DNA from: a bacterium
GTDB lineage: Bacteria; Fidelibacterota; Marinisomatia; Marinisomatales; Marinisomataceae
Assembly (NCBI GenBank): GCA_023255095.1
Contig: JALRJJ010000054.1
Location: 1 to 13,155, forward strand
DNA: 13,155 nucleotides
Direction: 5' to 3'
Below the pieces are notes generated by a model, which made no database searches, had not been told where the DNA came from, and saw nothing but the letters and a program-made list of their open reading frames with translations. The position numbers and the translations under genes are program-made. How positions within the stretch are numbered: position 1 is the first letter of the stretch; every line of letters begins with the position of its first letter. Shown here piece after piece: positions 6,694 to 13,155 of this stretch.

Positions 6694-6945
6694 TCAATGG
6701 CTAGATGGTTGCTCGACAATGTCTAGCCATCCTTTTGTCCATTTTAATGGATTCTTTAAATCCTCAAAAGATACTATAATTTTTATCTTTTTATCGCAGA
6801 CGGCAAACATTTCGACTTGCTGAGTTTTATTATTGATATTCAAAACTTCGTAATGTCGCCAATTATAAATTTTTTGAGTTGCGGTCCACTTGGAATTTTT
6901 TAAATACTTCAAAGGTATTATTCTTGTTTTTGAAAAAACTGCCAA
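6694..6945 (-). CDS. Trp-rich TIGR02450/DUF2389-like small protein, start uncertain
   Basis: Up to 83 residues with PLKYLKNSKWTAT near the front, NWRHYEVLNI in the middle, a VEMFAVCDKKIKIIVSFEDL segment, and a NPLKWTKGW end. The layout (K-x-L-x-x-SKWTA, a short linker, xHYxV, a Lys-rich hairpin, a W-x-x-GW tail) fits the Trp-rich conserved protein family TIGR02450, of unknown function. No ATG opens this frame. The candidates are a TTG at 6945, overlapping the upstream lipoprotein gene by 28 bases, or a TTG at 6912 just after that gene's stop (6918-6920), which would begin almost at the conserved KYLKNSKWTA. Either way it is translationally close to the lipoprotein gene and probably cotranscribed with it. 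The last 10 codons contain a perfect inverted repeat. Confidence 0.68.
   Translation of the reverse strand: MAVFSKTRIIPLKYLKNSKWTATQKIYNWRHYEVLNINNKTQQVEMFAVCDKKIKIIVSFEDLKNPLKWTKGWLDIVEQPSSH
6697..6730. terminator. inverted repeat at convergent gene ends, possible terminator
   Basis: ATGGCTAGA (6697-6705) and TCTAGCCAT (6722-6730) are perfect 9-base arms. Inside them TTG and CAA can add three more pairs around a 5-base tip. On the plus strand CCTTTT follows, a short T run suitable for ending the DoxX-like transcript. The hairpin lies wholly inside the last codons of the convergent Trp-rich gene. On the minus strand only TTGATTT follows, so activity in that direction is doubtful. Confidence 0.5.
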
Positions 6946-7883
6946 AGCAGTTCAGAAGCGTTAATGTCATGTCCCCATTCTTTACTAAGCCAAGTATGAC
7001 CTTCGCCCTCTAATGAATAGAGTTCAACATTTTTATTTGCTTCACAATTTGAGGAAACCAGATGTCGAACGTACTGACCATCACCGTTAAAATCAGGGAT
7101 GGTAGTTTCAGTTTGTGAATTACATTGATTATGATTTTTCCAAAATGAATGAGCGGCTTCAGCTGAATAACTCCATTCGGCACCATTATAAGGTACAATT
7201 GCATCCTCCATTCCATGGAAATGAATCACTGATGTTTTTTTGGGAGGATTGCACTGATAATATCCAGCCATTGAACCTGTCACTGATCCAATACTATTAA
7301 TTTCATTTAACTCACAAGCTAATCGATAGCTCATAAATCCACCAAAGGACATCCCAGATGAAAAAATTTTAGCGCTATCCACGTTATAAGTGGTTGTAAA
7401 ATATTTGATTAAAGCTTGAAAAAATCCGACATCATCAACATTATTAAAACTTGGAACGACATCAACATTCCATCCAGTATTTCCAAAAATATCTGTAGTT
7501 CCCTGAACATAAACCACAATAAATCTTTCTTGATCAGCTATCTGATCAAAGCCAGAGTATTGTCTGATAAGGGAGGCTCTTCCAGTATAGCCATGCAAAA
7601 CAAATAACAAAGGCAGGGATTCAGTAGCATAATTAAAATTAGGAGGAGTATGAACGATAAAACTTCTATTAAAACCTCCAAAAGGTGTGGCAAAGGATGC
7701 CGTTTGATTGTTGTAGGTTGAGATTAATTCAACGGACAACTCGGGAATTGTTTGGTTGCCTCCTCCATTAAACTCACCGTTATTATTACTATTATTGTTA
7801 GTTAAAATATCTTCAACGCTTACATCTGATGAACATTGAATAATAAAAAGGGAGAGAAAAAATATTTTAAAAATATTATTCAT
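6918..7883 (-). CDS. exported esterase lipoprotein, PHB depolymerase/feruloyl esterase-like (LpqC type)
   Basis: From the ATG at 7883 this is 321 residues. A lipoprotein signal opens it: MNNIFKIFFLSLFIIQC, with C17 as the lipidation site and an unusual Q at -1. A Asn/Gly-rich tether (about 28-44) follows. The alpha/beta hydrolase domain has LLFVLHGYTG (92-101, oxyanion side), GMSFGGF with nucleophile S179 (177-183), acid D227 in HGMEDAIVPY (223-232), and H296 in GEGHTW (293-298). The spacing and motifs fit COG3509, polyhydroxybutyrate depolymerase-like and feruloyl esterase-like proteins that cut ester bonds outside the cytoplasm. Four cysteines (190, 211, 254, 280) may form disulfides. A longer frame to 7937 reads through the tRNA gene and is not protein. 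The ATG is 8 nt from the tRNA-Pro(TGG) 3' end. The substrate is unknown. Confidence 0.86.
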   Translation of the reverse strand: MNNIFKIFFLSLFIIQCSSDVSVEDILTNNNSNNNGEFNGGGNQTIPELSVELISTYNNQTASFATPFGGFNRSFIVHTPPNFNYATESLPLLFVLHGYTGRASLIRQYSGFDQIADQERFIVVYVQGTTDIFGNTGWNVDVVPSFNNVDDVGFFQALIKYFTTTYNVDSAKIFSSGMSFGGFMSYRLACELNEINSIGSVTGSMAGYYQCNPPKKTSVIHFHGMEDAIVPYNGAEWSYSAEAAHSFWKNHNQCNSQTETTIPDFNGDGQYVRHLVSSNCEANKNVELYSLEGEGHTWLSKEWGHDINASELLWQFFQKQE

Positions 7884-7891
7884 ACTCAAAG

Positions 7892-7966
7892 TCGGGGTGG
7901 CAGGATTTGAACCTGCGACCCCGTGCTCCCAAAGCACGTGCGCTAACCGGACTACGCTACACCCCG
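7892..7966 (-). tRNA. tRNA-Pro (anticodon TGG)
   Basis: The 75-nt minus-strand cloverleaf has acceptor CGGGGTG/CACCCCG with discriminator A. The anticodon stem CGTGC/GCACG closes loop TTTGGGA, giving anticodon TGG. Its T arm GCAGG-TTCAAAT-CCTGC is identical to that of the GGG tRNA 1.7 kb away. CCA is not encoded (CTT follows). It lies 8 nt after tRNA-His and 8 nt before the lipoprotein ATG on the same strand, which implies a shared precursor transcript. Confidence 0.95.
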
Positions 7967-7974
7967 AATTTTTG

Positions 7975-8048
7975 GGTGACTGATCGGACTTGAACCGACG
8001 ACCAATCGAACCACAATCGATGGCTCTACCAACTGAGCTACAGTCACC
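7975..8048 (-). tRNA. tRNA-His (anticodon GTG)
   Basis: The minus strand gives acceptor GTGACTG/CAGTCAC plus an extra 5' G (G-1, position 8048) facing C73 (7975), the identity mark of tRNA-His. The D arm contains AGCTCAGTTGGTAGAGC. The anticodon stem ATCGA/TCGAT closes loop TTGTGGT, giving anticodon GTG, and the T arm is GTCGG-TTCAAGT-CCGAT with one mismatch-tolerant pair. CCA is not encoded. It is the first gene of a tRNA-His, tRNA-Pro, lipoprotein, Trp-rich series. Confidence 0.95.
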
Positions 8049-8077
8049 ATAAGCTTATAAAATAAGCCTGAAAACTT

Positions 8078-8083
8078 ATTATA
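8078..8083 (-). promoter_or_regulatory. candidate -10 box of the tRNA-His/tRNA-Pro/lipoprotein unit
   Basis: On the minus strand the context AAAGTATAATAAG contains a perfect TATAAT, 29 bases before the tRNA-His 5' end. No good -35 box is at the usual distance (TTGTGT is only about 12 bases upstream). The 82-base gap 8049-8130 also has to hold the lptF promoter on the other strand. Confidence 0.4.
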
Positions 8084-8130
8084 CTTTAGCTATTAACACA
8101 AGTATAGTTAAATTTTAAAATATTTTGTAA

Positions 8131-9408
8131 ATGACCACAATAAACAAATATCTTTTACGCGAATCTTTGATTCCATTTTTACTTTCTTTATTGACGATTA
8201 CGCTTGTTCTTTTTTTGCAATTTTTAATTCGTTCTTTTGATCGTTTCTTAGGAAAGGGACTTGATTTAACTATTATTGTTGAATATTTATTTTTGAATTT
8301 ATCATGGATTATTGCTCTTTCTATTCCTATGTCGCTCCTTTTATCTAGTGTAATGACATATGGTAGAATGTCTGAACAAAATGAAATTACAGCTTTAAAA
8401 TCTGCAGGTGTCAATTTTTGGAGCTTAATTCGTCCAAGCTTATACTTTGGGGCATTGGTTGGTTTCCTTTTATGTCTTTTTAATAATTTCCTTCTACCAG
8501 AAATGAATTTTAAGGCTAGGCTTCTTGCAAAAGATATTTATCAAAAAAAACCAGAACTCATTATAGAACCAGGATATTTTTTTGATATGATTCCAGGCTA
8601 CACAATGATTGCATCTAATATTGAAGACAACTCGTTTTCAGAAGTCAAAATCTTTAGTAAAAATAATAATGAATATCAGACAACAATTTATGCAAACAAT
8701 GGAAATCTGATCAGCAAAGATAATCTAATCACCATTAATCTTTTTAATGGAGAAATGCATGAAATTGGATTAAAAGATTATAATCATTATCGGAGAATCA
8801 AGTTCCAGAAACATCAAATGGTTATGACATTGGAAAATTTAATGCTTGATAGAAATAATTCTGGAACTAGGAGTGATAGAGAAATGACAGTTCCTATGAT
8901 GAATACTCAGATTGAGAACTACCACTTCCTAATCAATCAGTCCTTTGAGCGGATCAACCAACTCCAGATTGATTCAGAAAATTTTATTGGGGACAAGAAT
9001 AGTCTTAATAGTTTAATTGAAAACTTAGAATCCAATTCGAATACAAATGAACTCATCAATGAAAATTCAATTATCCTGCAATTGAAAAATGAAAAAAGCT
9101 TAATTAATAATTACGAAAAAAATATCAATCAATTTGGGGTTGAAATTCATAAGAAATTCTCTCTGGCAGTTGCGTGCTTACTATTTGTTTTAGTAGGTTC
9201 CCCGCTTGGTATAATGATTAAAAAGGGTGGGATTTCTATTGCAGCTGGATTAAGTATCGCTTTCTTTTTAGTATACTATATTTTATTAATTTGGGGTGAA
9301 CAAATGGCTGATAGAAGTTTAATGAGTCCTGCTCTTGGAATGTGGATTCCGAACATTTTTTTAGCAATCAGCGGTTGGATAATAATCAAAAAATCGGAAA
9401 GCAATTAA
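8131..9408 (+). CDS. LptF/LptG family lipopolysaccharide export permease
   Basis: This inner-membrane subunit of the LPS exporter works as an LptF/LptG pair with the ATPase LptB to push LPS onto the periplasmic bridge. The 425 residues show the family plan: TM1 about 13-33, TM2 about 50-72, TM3 about 100-118, then a periplasmic beta domain (about 125-250), then three TM segments (about 345-365, 368-388 and 400-420). Recognisable pieces are INKYLLRESLIPF (4-16), SIPMSLLLSSVMTYGRM (64-80), EITALKSAGV (85-94), FNNFLLPEMN (117-126) and VGSPLGIMIKKGG (355-367). It is longer than the usual 360-390 because of a polar, Asn-rich helical insert at about 255-340. LptF versus LptG cannot be decided. The ATG at 8131 has no Shine-Dalgarno sequence. 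Its stop shares bases with the convergent PBP stop. Confidence 0.88.
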   Translation: MTTINKYLLRESLIPFLLSLLTITLVLFLQFLIRSFDRFLGKGLDLTIIVEYLFLNLSWIIALSIPMSLLLSSVMTYGRMSEQNEITALKSAGVNFWSLIRPSLYFGALVGFLLCLFNNFLLPEMNFKARLLAKDIYQKKPELIIEPGYFFDMIPGYTMIASNIEDNSFSEVKIFSKNNNEYQTTIYANNGNLISKDNLITINLFNGEMHEIGLKDYNHYRRIKFQKHQMVMTLENLMLDRNNSGTRSDREMTVPMMNTQIENYHFLINQSFERINQLQIDSENFIGDKNSLNSLIENLESNSNTNELINENSIILQLKNEKSLINNYEKNINQFGVEIHKKFSLAVACLLFVLVGSPLGIMIKKGGISIAAGLSIAFFLVYYILLIWGEQMADRSLMSPALGMWIPNIFLAISGWIIIKKSESN

Positions 9409-11489
9409 CTTTGGGGCGCATTTGAAGGAAAAAATATTTCTTTTTCTTTGCTCTTAGTTCTTGGATTAGGCAACTGCTTTGTTTCTGAATCTATTTCTAC
9501 TTCTATGACACCCTTCGGTCTTTCAAACGGTTCCGGAGATATATTTAATGTCTTATGAGCTTCTCTCATAAATATGGCCCAGGCTGGTAATGCTGCAACT
9601 CCACCTGCTTGACCTTTTCCTAAGCTAATTGGATACTGATCAATTCCGTACCAAACACCCGCCGTAATTGATGGAGTATAACCTACAAACCAAGCATCAC
9701 TCCAATTCTGGGTCGTACCTGTTTTACCTGCAGCTGGGTGTCTAAATCGATGCCTCCAACGAGCACTTCCAGCTGTACCATTATCGAGCACTGATTGAAG
9801 TAAATTTGTCATAACATAAGCAGTTTCTGGGCTTAACACTTCTTTTTGTACTGTTTTAAATTCTTTAATAATTTGACCATATTTGTTCTCAATTCTCGTA
9901 ATTGCGATTGGAGTGGAATAAATTCCTTTATTGCCAAAGATAGCATAGGATGAAACTATTTCTATTGGGATTACTTCTGATGTTCCTAAAGCAATCGCAT
10001 CTACAGCTCGAATCGGAGACGAAATTTGCATTCTTTGAGCAACCGACTTTACCTGAGAAGGTGGAACTAATTCTTGAACTAGTCTTACAGAAATAAGATT
10101 CAAAGATTGTCTTAAGCCATCTCTTAGAGTGGTTAGTCCCCCCGTACTGTCATCGTAGTTTTTAGGAGTCCATTTTTCTCTTTCTCCCTGTGCATTCCTT
10201 CTATATAAAGAAACCGGTTGATTTAAAAGCTGAGTTGTTACTGGATAATTATTATCAATAGCAGCTGTGTAAATGTAAGGTTTAAAAACTGACCCTGGCT
10301 GTCTCATGGCTTGTGTTGATCGGTTGTATTGATCTAAATAATCTGATCGGCCACCAATCATAGCTAATATCTCGCCTGTTTTAGTATCAATTGCGATAAA
10401 AGCACACTGAATCAGTAAAGATTTCTGGAGTTCTTCATATAAAACTTTTTCTCCTTTGAGCATTGTTTTAACGGAATCTTCTGGGAAAATTCCCAAATAG
10501 GCTAATTTAGAAAATTGATCGTAATCCTGGAAAAGCTGGTCATTAAAAGTGTCTTGATTCTTTTTTAGTGTAGACATGACTGCATCTTCAGCAATTTTTT
10601 GCAATCGATAGTCAAGGGTAGTATAAATTTTTAAACCATCTTCATAGATGTTAATTCCCAATTCATCATCTATTTTTTCTAATGTTCTTCGAACATGTTC
10701 AGTAAAATATGGTGCTTTACCTTTAGGAATTTCTTTAAAAATATTATCAGGGATAATCATATTTTCATTCATGTATTCATCATAAGTAATAAAATCTTGA
10801 TTATACATTAGCTTGAGGACAATGGATCGTCTTTCAATGGCTTTGTTAAGATTGCGCAATGGAGAATAATTAGCTGGAGAAGGTAAAAGCCCTACAAGCA
10901 TTGCAGATTCGCCGATAGTCAGCTCAGATGCTTTTTTATTAAAAAATCTTTTAGCAGCCGACTCCACTCCATAGGTTCCATGTCCAAAGTGGACAGTATT
11001 TAAATACATTTCTAAAATTTCTTCTTTAGTATAGGTTCTTTCAATTTGAACAGCGGTTATCATTTCTTTTAATTTTCTACCAATACTATCTTTGAAACCA
11101 ATTTCTTTATAAAGATTTCTTGCAAGCTGCTGGGAAATGGTACTAAAGCCTTGTCTGAATTGCATAGATGAAAGATTAACCACTACAGCCCGACCAAAAC
11201 TTTGCAAATCAACTCCCCAGTGTCTATAAAATCTTTTATCCTCAGAAGCAATGGTAGCATTTTTCATATGTTCCGGAATTTCTTCAATGTCAATAAAAAC
11301 TCTTTTCTGAATAAAAAATTCTCCAATAATTTCTCCATTTCGATCATACAAAGTAGAAAGCATGGCGGGATCAAAAGTTTCCAATCTTTCCAGTGAAGGA
11401 AGTTCTCTTGATAAATAAAAAACTATTCCAATGCCAAAAAGAATAAAGACTGATATGATTTTGAGATAAGATCGGAAATAATTAATCAT
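9405..11489 (-). CDS. PBP1A-type bifunctional penicillin-binding protein (class A)
   Basis: A 694-residue murein synthase anchored by one N-terminal membrane helix (about 8-28). The glycosyltransferase 51 domain (about 50-225) polymerises lipid II: its catalytic Glu is in ASEDKRFYRHWG (81-92, E83), followed by QGFSTISQQLARNL (113-126) and RKLKEMITAVQIERTYTKEE (138-157). The transpeptidase domain (about 280-640) cross-links stems and has all three penicillin-binding motifs: SVFK (400-403, Ser400 acylated), SLN (462-464), and KTGTT (589-593). The usual GGSTITQQ of GT51 is GFSTISQQ here. A segment of about 50 residues (311-360) sits between the two domains' conserved parts. The ATG at 11489 overlaps the fumC stop by 8 bases. 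It is last in the korB-fumC-PBP unit, with no ribosome binding site of its own, so coupled translation is likely. Confidence 0.93.
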   Translation of the reverse strand: MINYFRSYLKIISVFILFGIGIVFYLSRELPSLERLETFDPAMLSTLYDRNGEIIGEFFIQKRVFIDIEEIPEHMKNATIASEDKRFYRHWGVDLQSFGRAVVVNLSSMQFRQGFSTISQQLARNLYKEIGFKDSIGRKLKEMITAVQIERTYTKEEILEMYLNTVHFGHGTYGVESAAKRFFNKKASELTIGESAMLVGLLPSPANYSPLRNLNKAIERRSIVLKLMYNQDFITYDEYMNENMIIPDNIFKEIPKGKAPYFTEHVRRTLEKIDDELGINIYEDGLKIYTTLDYRLQKIAEDAVMSTLKKNQDTFNDQLFQDYDQFSKLAYLGIFPEDSVKTMLKGEKVLYEELQKSLLIQCAFIAIDTKTGEILAMIGGRSDYLDQYNRSTQAMRQPGSVFKPYIYTAAIDNNYPVTTQLLNQPVSLYRRNAQGEREKWTPKNYDDSTGGLTTLRDGLRQSLNLISVRLVQELVPPSQVKSVAQRMQISSPIRAVDAIALGTSEVIPIEIVSSYAIFGNKGIYSTPIAITRIENKYGQIIKEFKTVQKEVLSPETAYVMTNLLQSVLDNGTAGSARWRHRFRHPAAGKTGTTQNWSDAWFVGYTPSITAGVWYGIDQYPISLGKGQAGGVAALPAWAIFMREAHKTLNISPEPFERPKGVIEVEIDSETKQLPNPRTKSKEKEIFFPSNAPQS

Positions 11490-12885
11490 GCTTTTTTGGA
11501 GAAATCATATTTTTTGGTTGTACAATTTGATCAAAATCTTGTTCCGACAAATAGTTCAACTGCTTAGCACTTTCTTTTAAAGTTAAATTTTCAGCTAGCG
11601 CTTTTTTTGCAATTTCTGCAGACTTCTCATACCCAATTACAGGCGCTAATGAAGTAACTAACATTAAAGATTTTTCCAAATTTTCTTTGATTTTATTCTC
11701 ATTTGCTTTCAAATCTTTTAGAGCATTATCAGCAAAAGATTTGGATACATCGGACAATAGAGAGATTGACTCCTGAATAACAAACGCTATAATTGGTCTA
11801 TAAGTGTTTAATTCAAAATTTCCGTTAACTCCAGCATAATTAATTGTGACATCATTTCCCAATATTTGAGCATAAACCATATTAACAGATTCACATTGAG
11901 TCGGATTTACTTTGCCTGGCATTATAGAGCTCCCAGGCTCATTAGATGGCAAAATTAATTCGCCAATTCCAGCCATTGGACCACTTGCTAGCCATCTTAT
12001 ATCGTTGGCTATTTTATTTAAAGAACCTGCGCATATCTTAATTGATGAAGAAAGATTAGATAAAGCATTTTGAGAAGAAAGCAGTTCAAATTTATTATTT
12101 CCTACCTCAAAATCTAAGCCCAATTCCTCTGAAATAAAACTGACAGCAATTTCATCAAATCCTTCAAGGGTGTTGACTCCTGTGCCGACTGCAGTTCCGC
12201 CCAAAGGGAGGAATAAGCATTCTTGAATGGCTCTTTTTATACGATTAATATCATTCAAAATCATTGAATGATATCCTGAAAATTCTTGTCCAAGAGTAAT
12301 AGGCGTAGCATCCATTAAATGAGTCCTTCCTACTTTAATAATCTTCGAAAAATCTTTAGATTTTTTTGAAAGAGTTTTTTCTAATAAATCTAATGCAGGA
12401 AGTAAGTGATCTTCGCAGGAAACAACTGCTCCAATTAAAGTCGCTGTCGGAAAAGTATCATTGGTGGATTGTGACATATTTACATGATCATTCGGATGAA
12501 CATATTGATAATCGCCTAATTTTCCGCCTAAAAGCAAATTTGCCTTATTAGCAATAACTTCATTTAAATTCATGTTAGTTTGAGTGCCGCTTCCTGTTTG
12601 AAAAACTGTAACTGGAAATTGATCAAGATATTTTTCGGGATGTTCTAAAATATCATCACATGATTTAATAATAGCTTCAGCAATATTTTTACTAATTCGT
12701 TTTTGAGCATAATTAGCTTTGGCACAAGCTTTTTTAATAATCACATAAGGAAGAATTAGGTTAAAGTCAAAAGGCCAACCTAATTGAAAATTTTCGATTG
12801 CTCTCTGTGTTTGCGCACCATACAATGCATCAGAAGGAATTTCAATGTACCCTATTGAATCTTTTTCTTTTCTAGTCTTAGGCAT
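11482..12885 (-). CDS. fumC: fumarate hydratase class II
   Basis: This oxygen-stable, iron-free fumarase interconverts fumarate and L-malate in the cytosol (TCA cycle or its reverse). The 467 residues are full length. Visible motifs: GYIEIPSDALYGAQTQRA (12-29); TGSGTQTNMNLNEV (97-110); GRTHLMDATPITLGQE (186-201) with the active-site His189; SSQNALSNLSS (270-280); and the superfamily signature GSSIMPGKVNP (318-328), whose serine is the catalytic base. TGSGTQTNMN and the GRTHLMDATP form favour fumarase over aspartase, argininosuccinate lyase or adenylosuccinate lyase. Its ATG shares one base with the korB stop (TAATG), and its 3' end overlaps the PBP gene, so three functionally different genes form a compact unit. 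Confidence 0.93.
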   Translation of the reverse strand: MPKTRKEKDSIGYIEIPSDALYGAQTQRAIENFQLGWPFDFNLILPYVIIKKACAKANYAQKRISKNIAEAIIKSCDDILEHPEKYLDQFPVTVFQTGSGTQTNMNLNEVIANKANLLLGGKLGDYQYVHPNDHVNMSQSTNDTFPTATLIGAVVSCEDHLLPALDLLEKTLSKKSKDFSKIIKVGRTHLMDATPITLGQEFSGYHSMILNDINRIKRAIQECLFLPLGGTAVGTGVNTLEGFDEIAVSFISEELGLDFEVGNNKFELLSSQNALSNLSSSIKICAGSLNKIANDIRWLASGPMAGIGELILPSNEPGSSIMPGKVNPTQCESVNMVYAQILGNDVTINYAGVNGNFELNTYRPIIAFVIQESISLLSDVSKSFADNALKDLKANENKIKENLEKSLMLVTSLAPVIGYEKSAEIAKKALAENLTLKESAKQLNYLSEQDFDQIVQPKNMISPKKHD

Positions 12886-13155
12886 TATTTGACTTCCCAG
12901 GTATCTCCTGCATTTAAAAGATCCTCCAATGATTTTTCACCTTGTTGTTTAGCTTTAGCCATCTGGTCTACCATTAAATCATCATAAGTTGGTCTCTCCT
13001 TACAATATAATACTCCGATTGGTTCCGGGAAAGTATCACTTGATGTAAAATTGGATAACATGTCACCAAAAAACCTATCGCTCTCATCATGAATAAGAAT
13101 GTCATTTACAGAAAATTCTTTTCCAACTTCAACCACACGTGGAGTTGTCCCATCT
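12885..13155 (-). CDS. korB: 2-oxoacid:ferredoxin oxidoreductase beta subunit (KorB-like), C-terminal part; gene continues past the window
   Basis: The frame is open to the window edge and encodes the last 89 residues of a beta subunit. It starts in mid-protein (DGTTPRVVEVG), then has the VNDILIHDE segment, and ends with PEPIGVLYCKERPTYDDLM and a short charged tail. That ending is typical of the thiamine-diphosphate beta subunit of 2-oxoglutarate (or related 2-oxoacid) ferredoxin oxidoreductase, which converts 2-oxoglutarate to succinyl-CoA with reduced ferredoxin. The ThDP and iron-sulfur cluster motifs would be upstream and are not visible. A GTG at 13136 is only an internal valine codon, not the start. 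Its TAA (12885-12887) overlaps the fumC ATG by one base. Placement beside fumarase supports a TCA-cycle role. Substrate assignment to 2-oxoglutarate rather than pyruvate is probable, not proven. Confidence 0.75.
   Translation of the reverse strand, partial: DGTTPRVVEVGKEFSVNDILIHDESDRFFGDMLSNFTSSDTFPEPIGVLYCKERPTYDDLMVDQMAKAKQQGEKSLEDLLNAGDTWEVK

Noticed and set aside
7884..7937. Longer lipoprotein start giving 18 extra N-terminal residues
   Set aside because: These codons are a reading of the tRNA-Pro(TGG) gene; the ATG at 7883 gives a proper lipoprotein signal peptide directly.
8115..8414. 99-codon minus-strand frame opposite the lptF start
   Set aside because: It mirrors the coding strand of a clear LptF/LptG protein, is Lys/Ile/Ser-rich without motifs, and is a shadow.

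Overview
The window is about 13 kb of AT-rich, gene-dense bacterial DNA with a small block of clearly different base composition at its left edge. An LptF/LptG-type lipopolysaccharide exporter permease, a class A penicillin-binding protein and a secreted lipoprotein show a Gram-negative (diderm) cell. A ferredoxin-dependent 2-oxoacid oxidoreductase next to class II fumarase, three tRNAs without encoded CCA, sparse Shine-Dalgarno sequences and the style of the LptF protein would fit a marine FCB-group lineage such as Marinimicrobia/SAR406. That placement is inference from general familiarity and is weak.

Layout. Positions 1 to about 170 (about 54% GC by hand count) encode, on the minus strand, an internal fragment of a KpsC-like capsule polysaccharide protein. 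It joins abruptly to the AT-rich remainder (about 35% GC over the next 230 bases), exactly where a PD-(D/E)XK nuclease-like gene is cut short after 72 codons. An assembly chimera or a recent recombination are the two readings. Next comes a tight minus-strand cluster, read right to left from about 2776 to 183: a TalC-type transaldolase, a LOG-family Rossmann protein, an aldo/keto reductase with an in-frame cysteine-rich DUF5522-like module in front of it, and the broken nuclease gene. Divergent from it is a flavin-containing monooxygenase (2841-4136, plus).

The middle holds a 635-residue minus-strand fusion of a SAM-dependent methyltransferase with a D-Ala-D-Ala ligase-like ATP-grasp domain (4182-6089). 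This is the most unusual gene here. It is followed by tRNA-Pro(GGG), a small DoxX-like membrane protein (plus), a Trp-rich TIGR02450-type protein and an exported esterase lipoprotein (both minus). The lipoprotein gene lies 8 nt behind tRNA-Pro(TGG), itself 8 nt behind tRNA-His(GTG), so the four genes look like one tRNA-led transcript.

On the right, lptF (plus) converges with a minus-strand operon of korB (3' part), fumC and a PBP1A-type murein synthase. The operon genes overlap by 1 and 8 bases, and the lptF and PBP stop codons share the bases TTAA. The right half therefore mixes central carbon metabolism (Kor, fumarase) with envelope building (LptF, PBP1A). Nothing resembles a CRISPR array, an insertion sequence or a canonical defence system.
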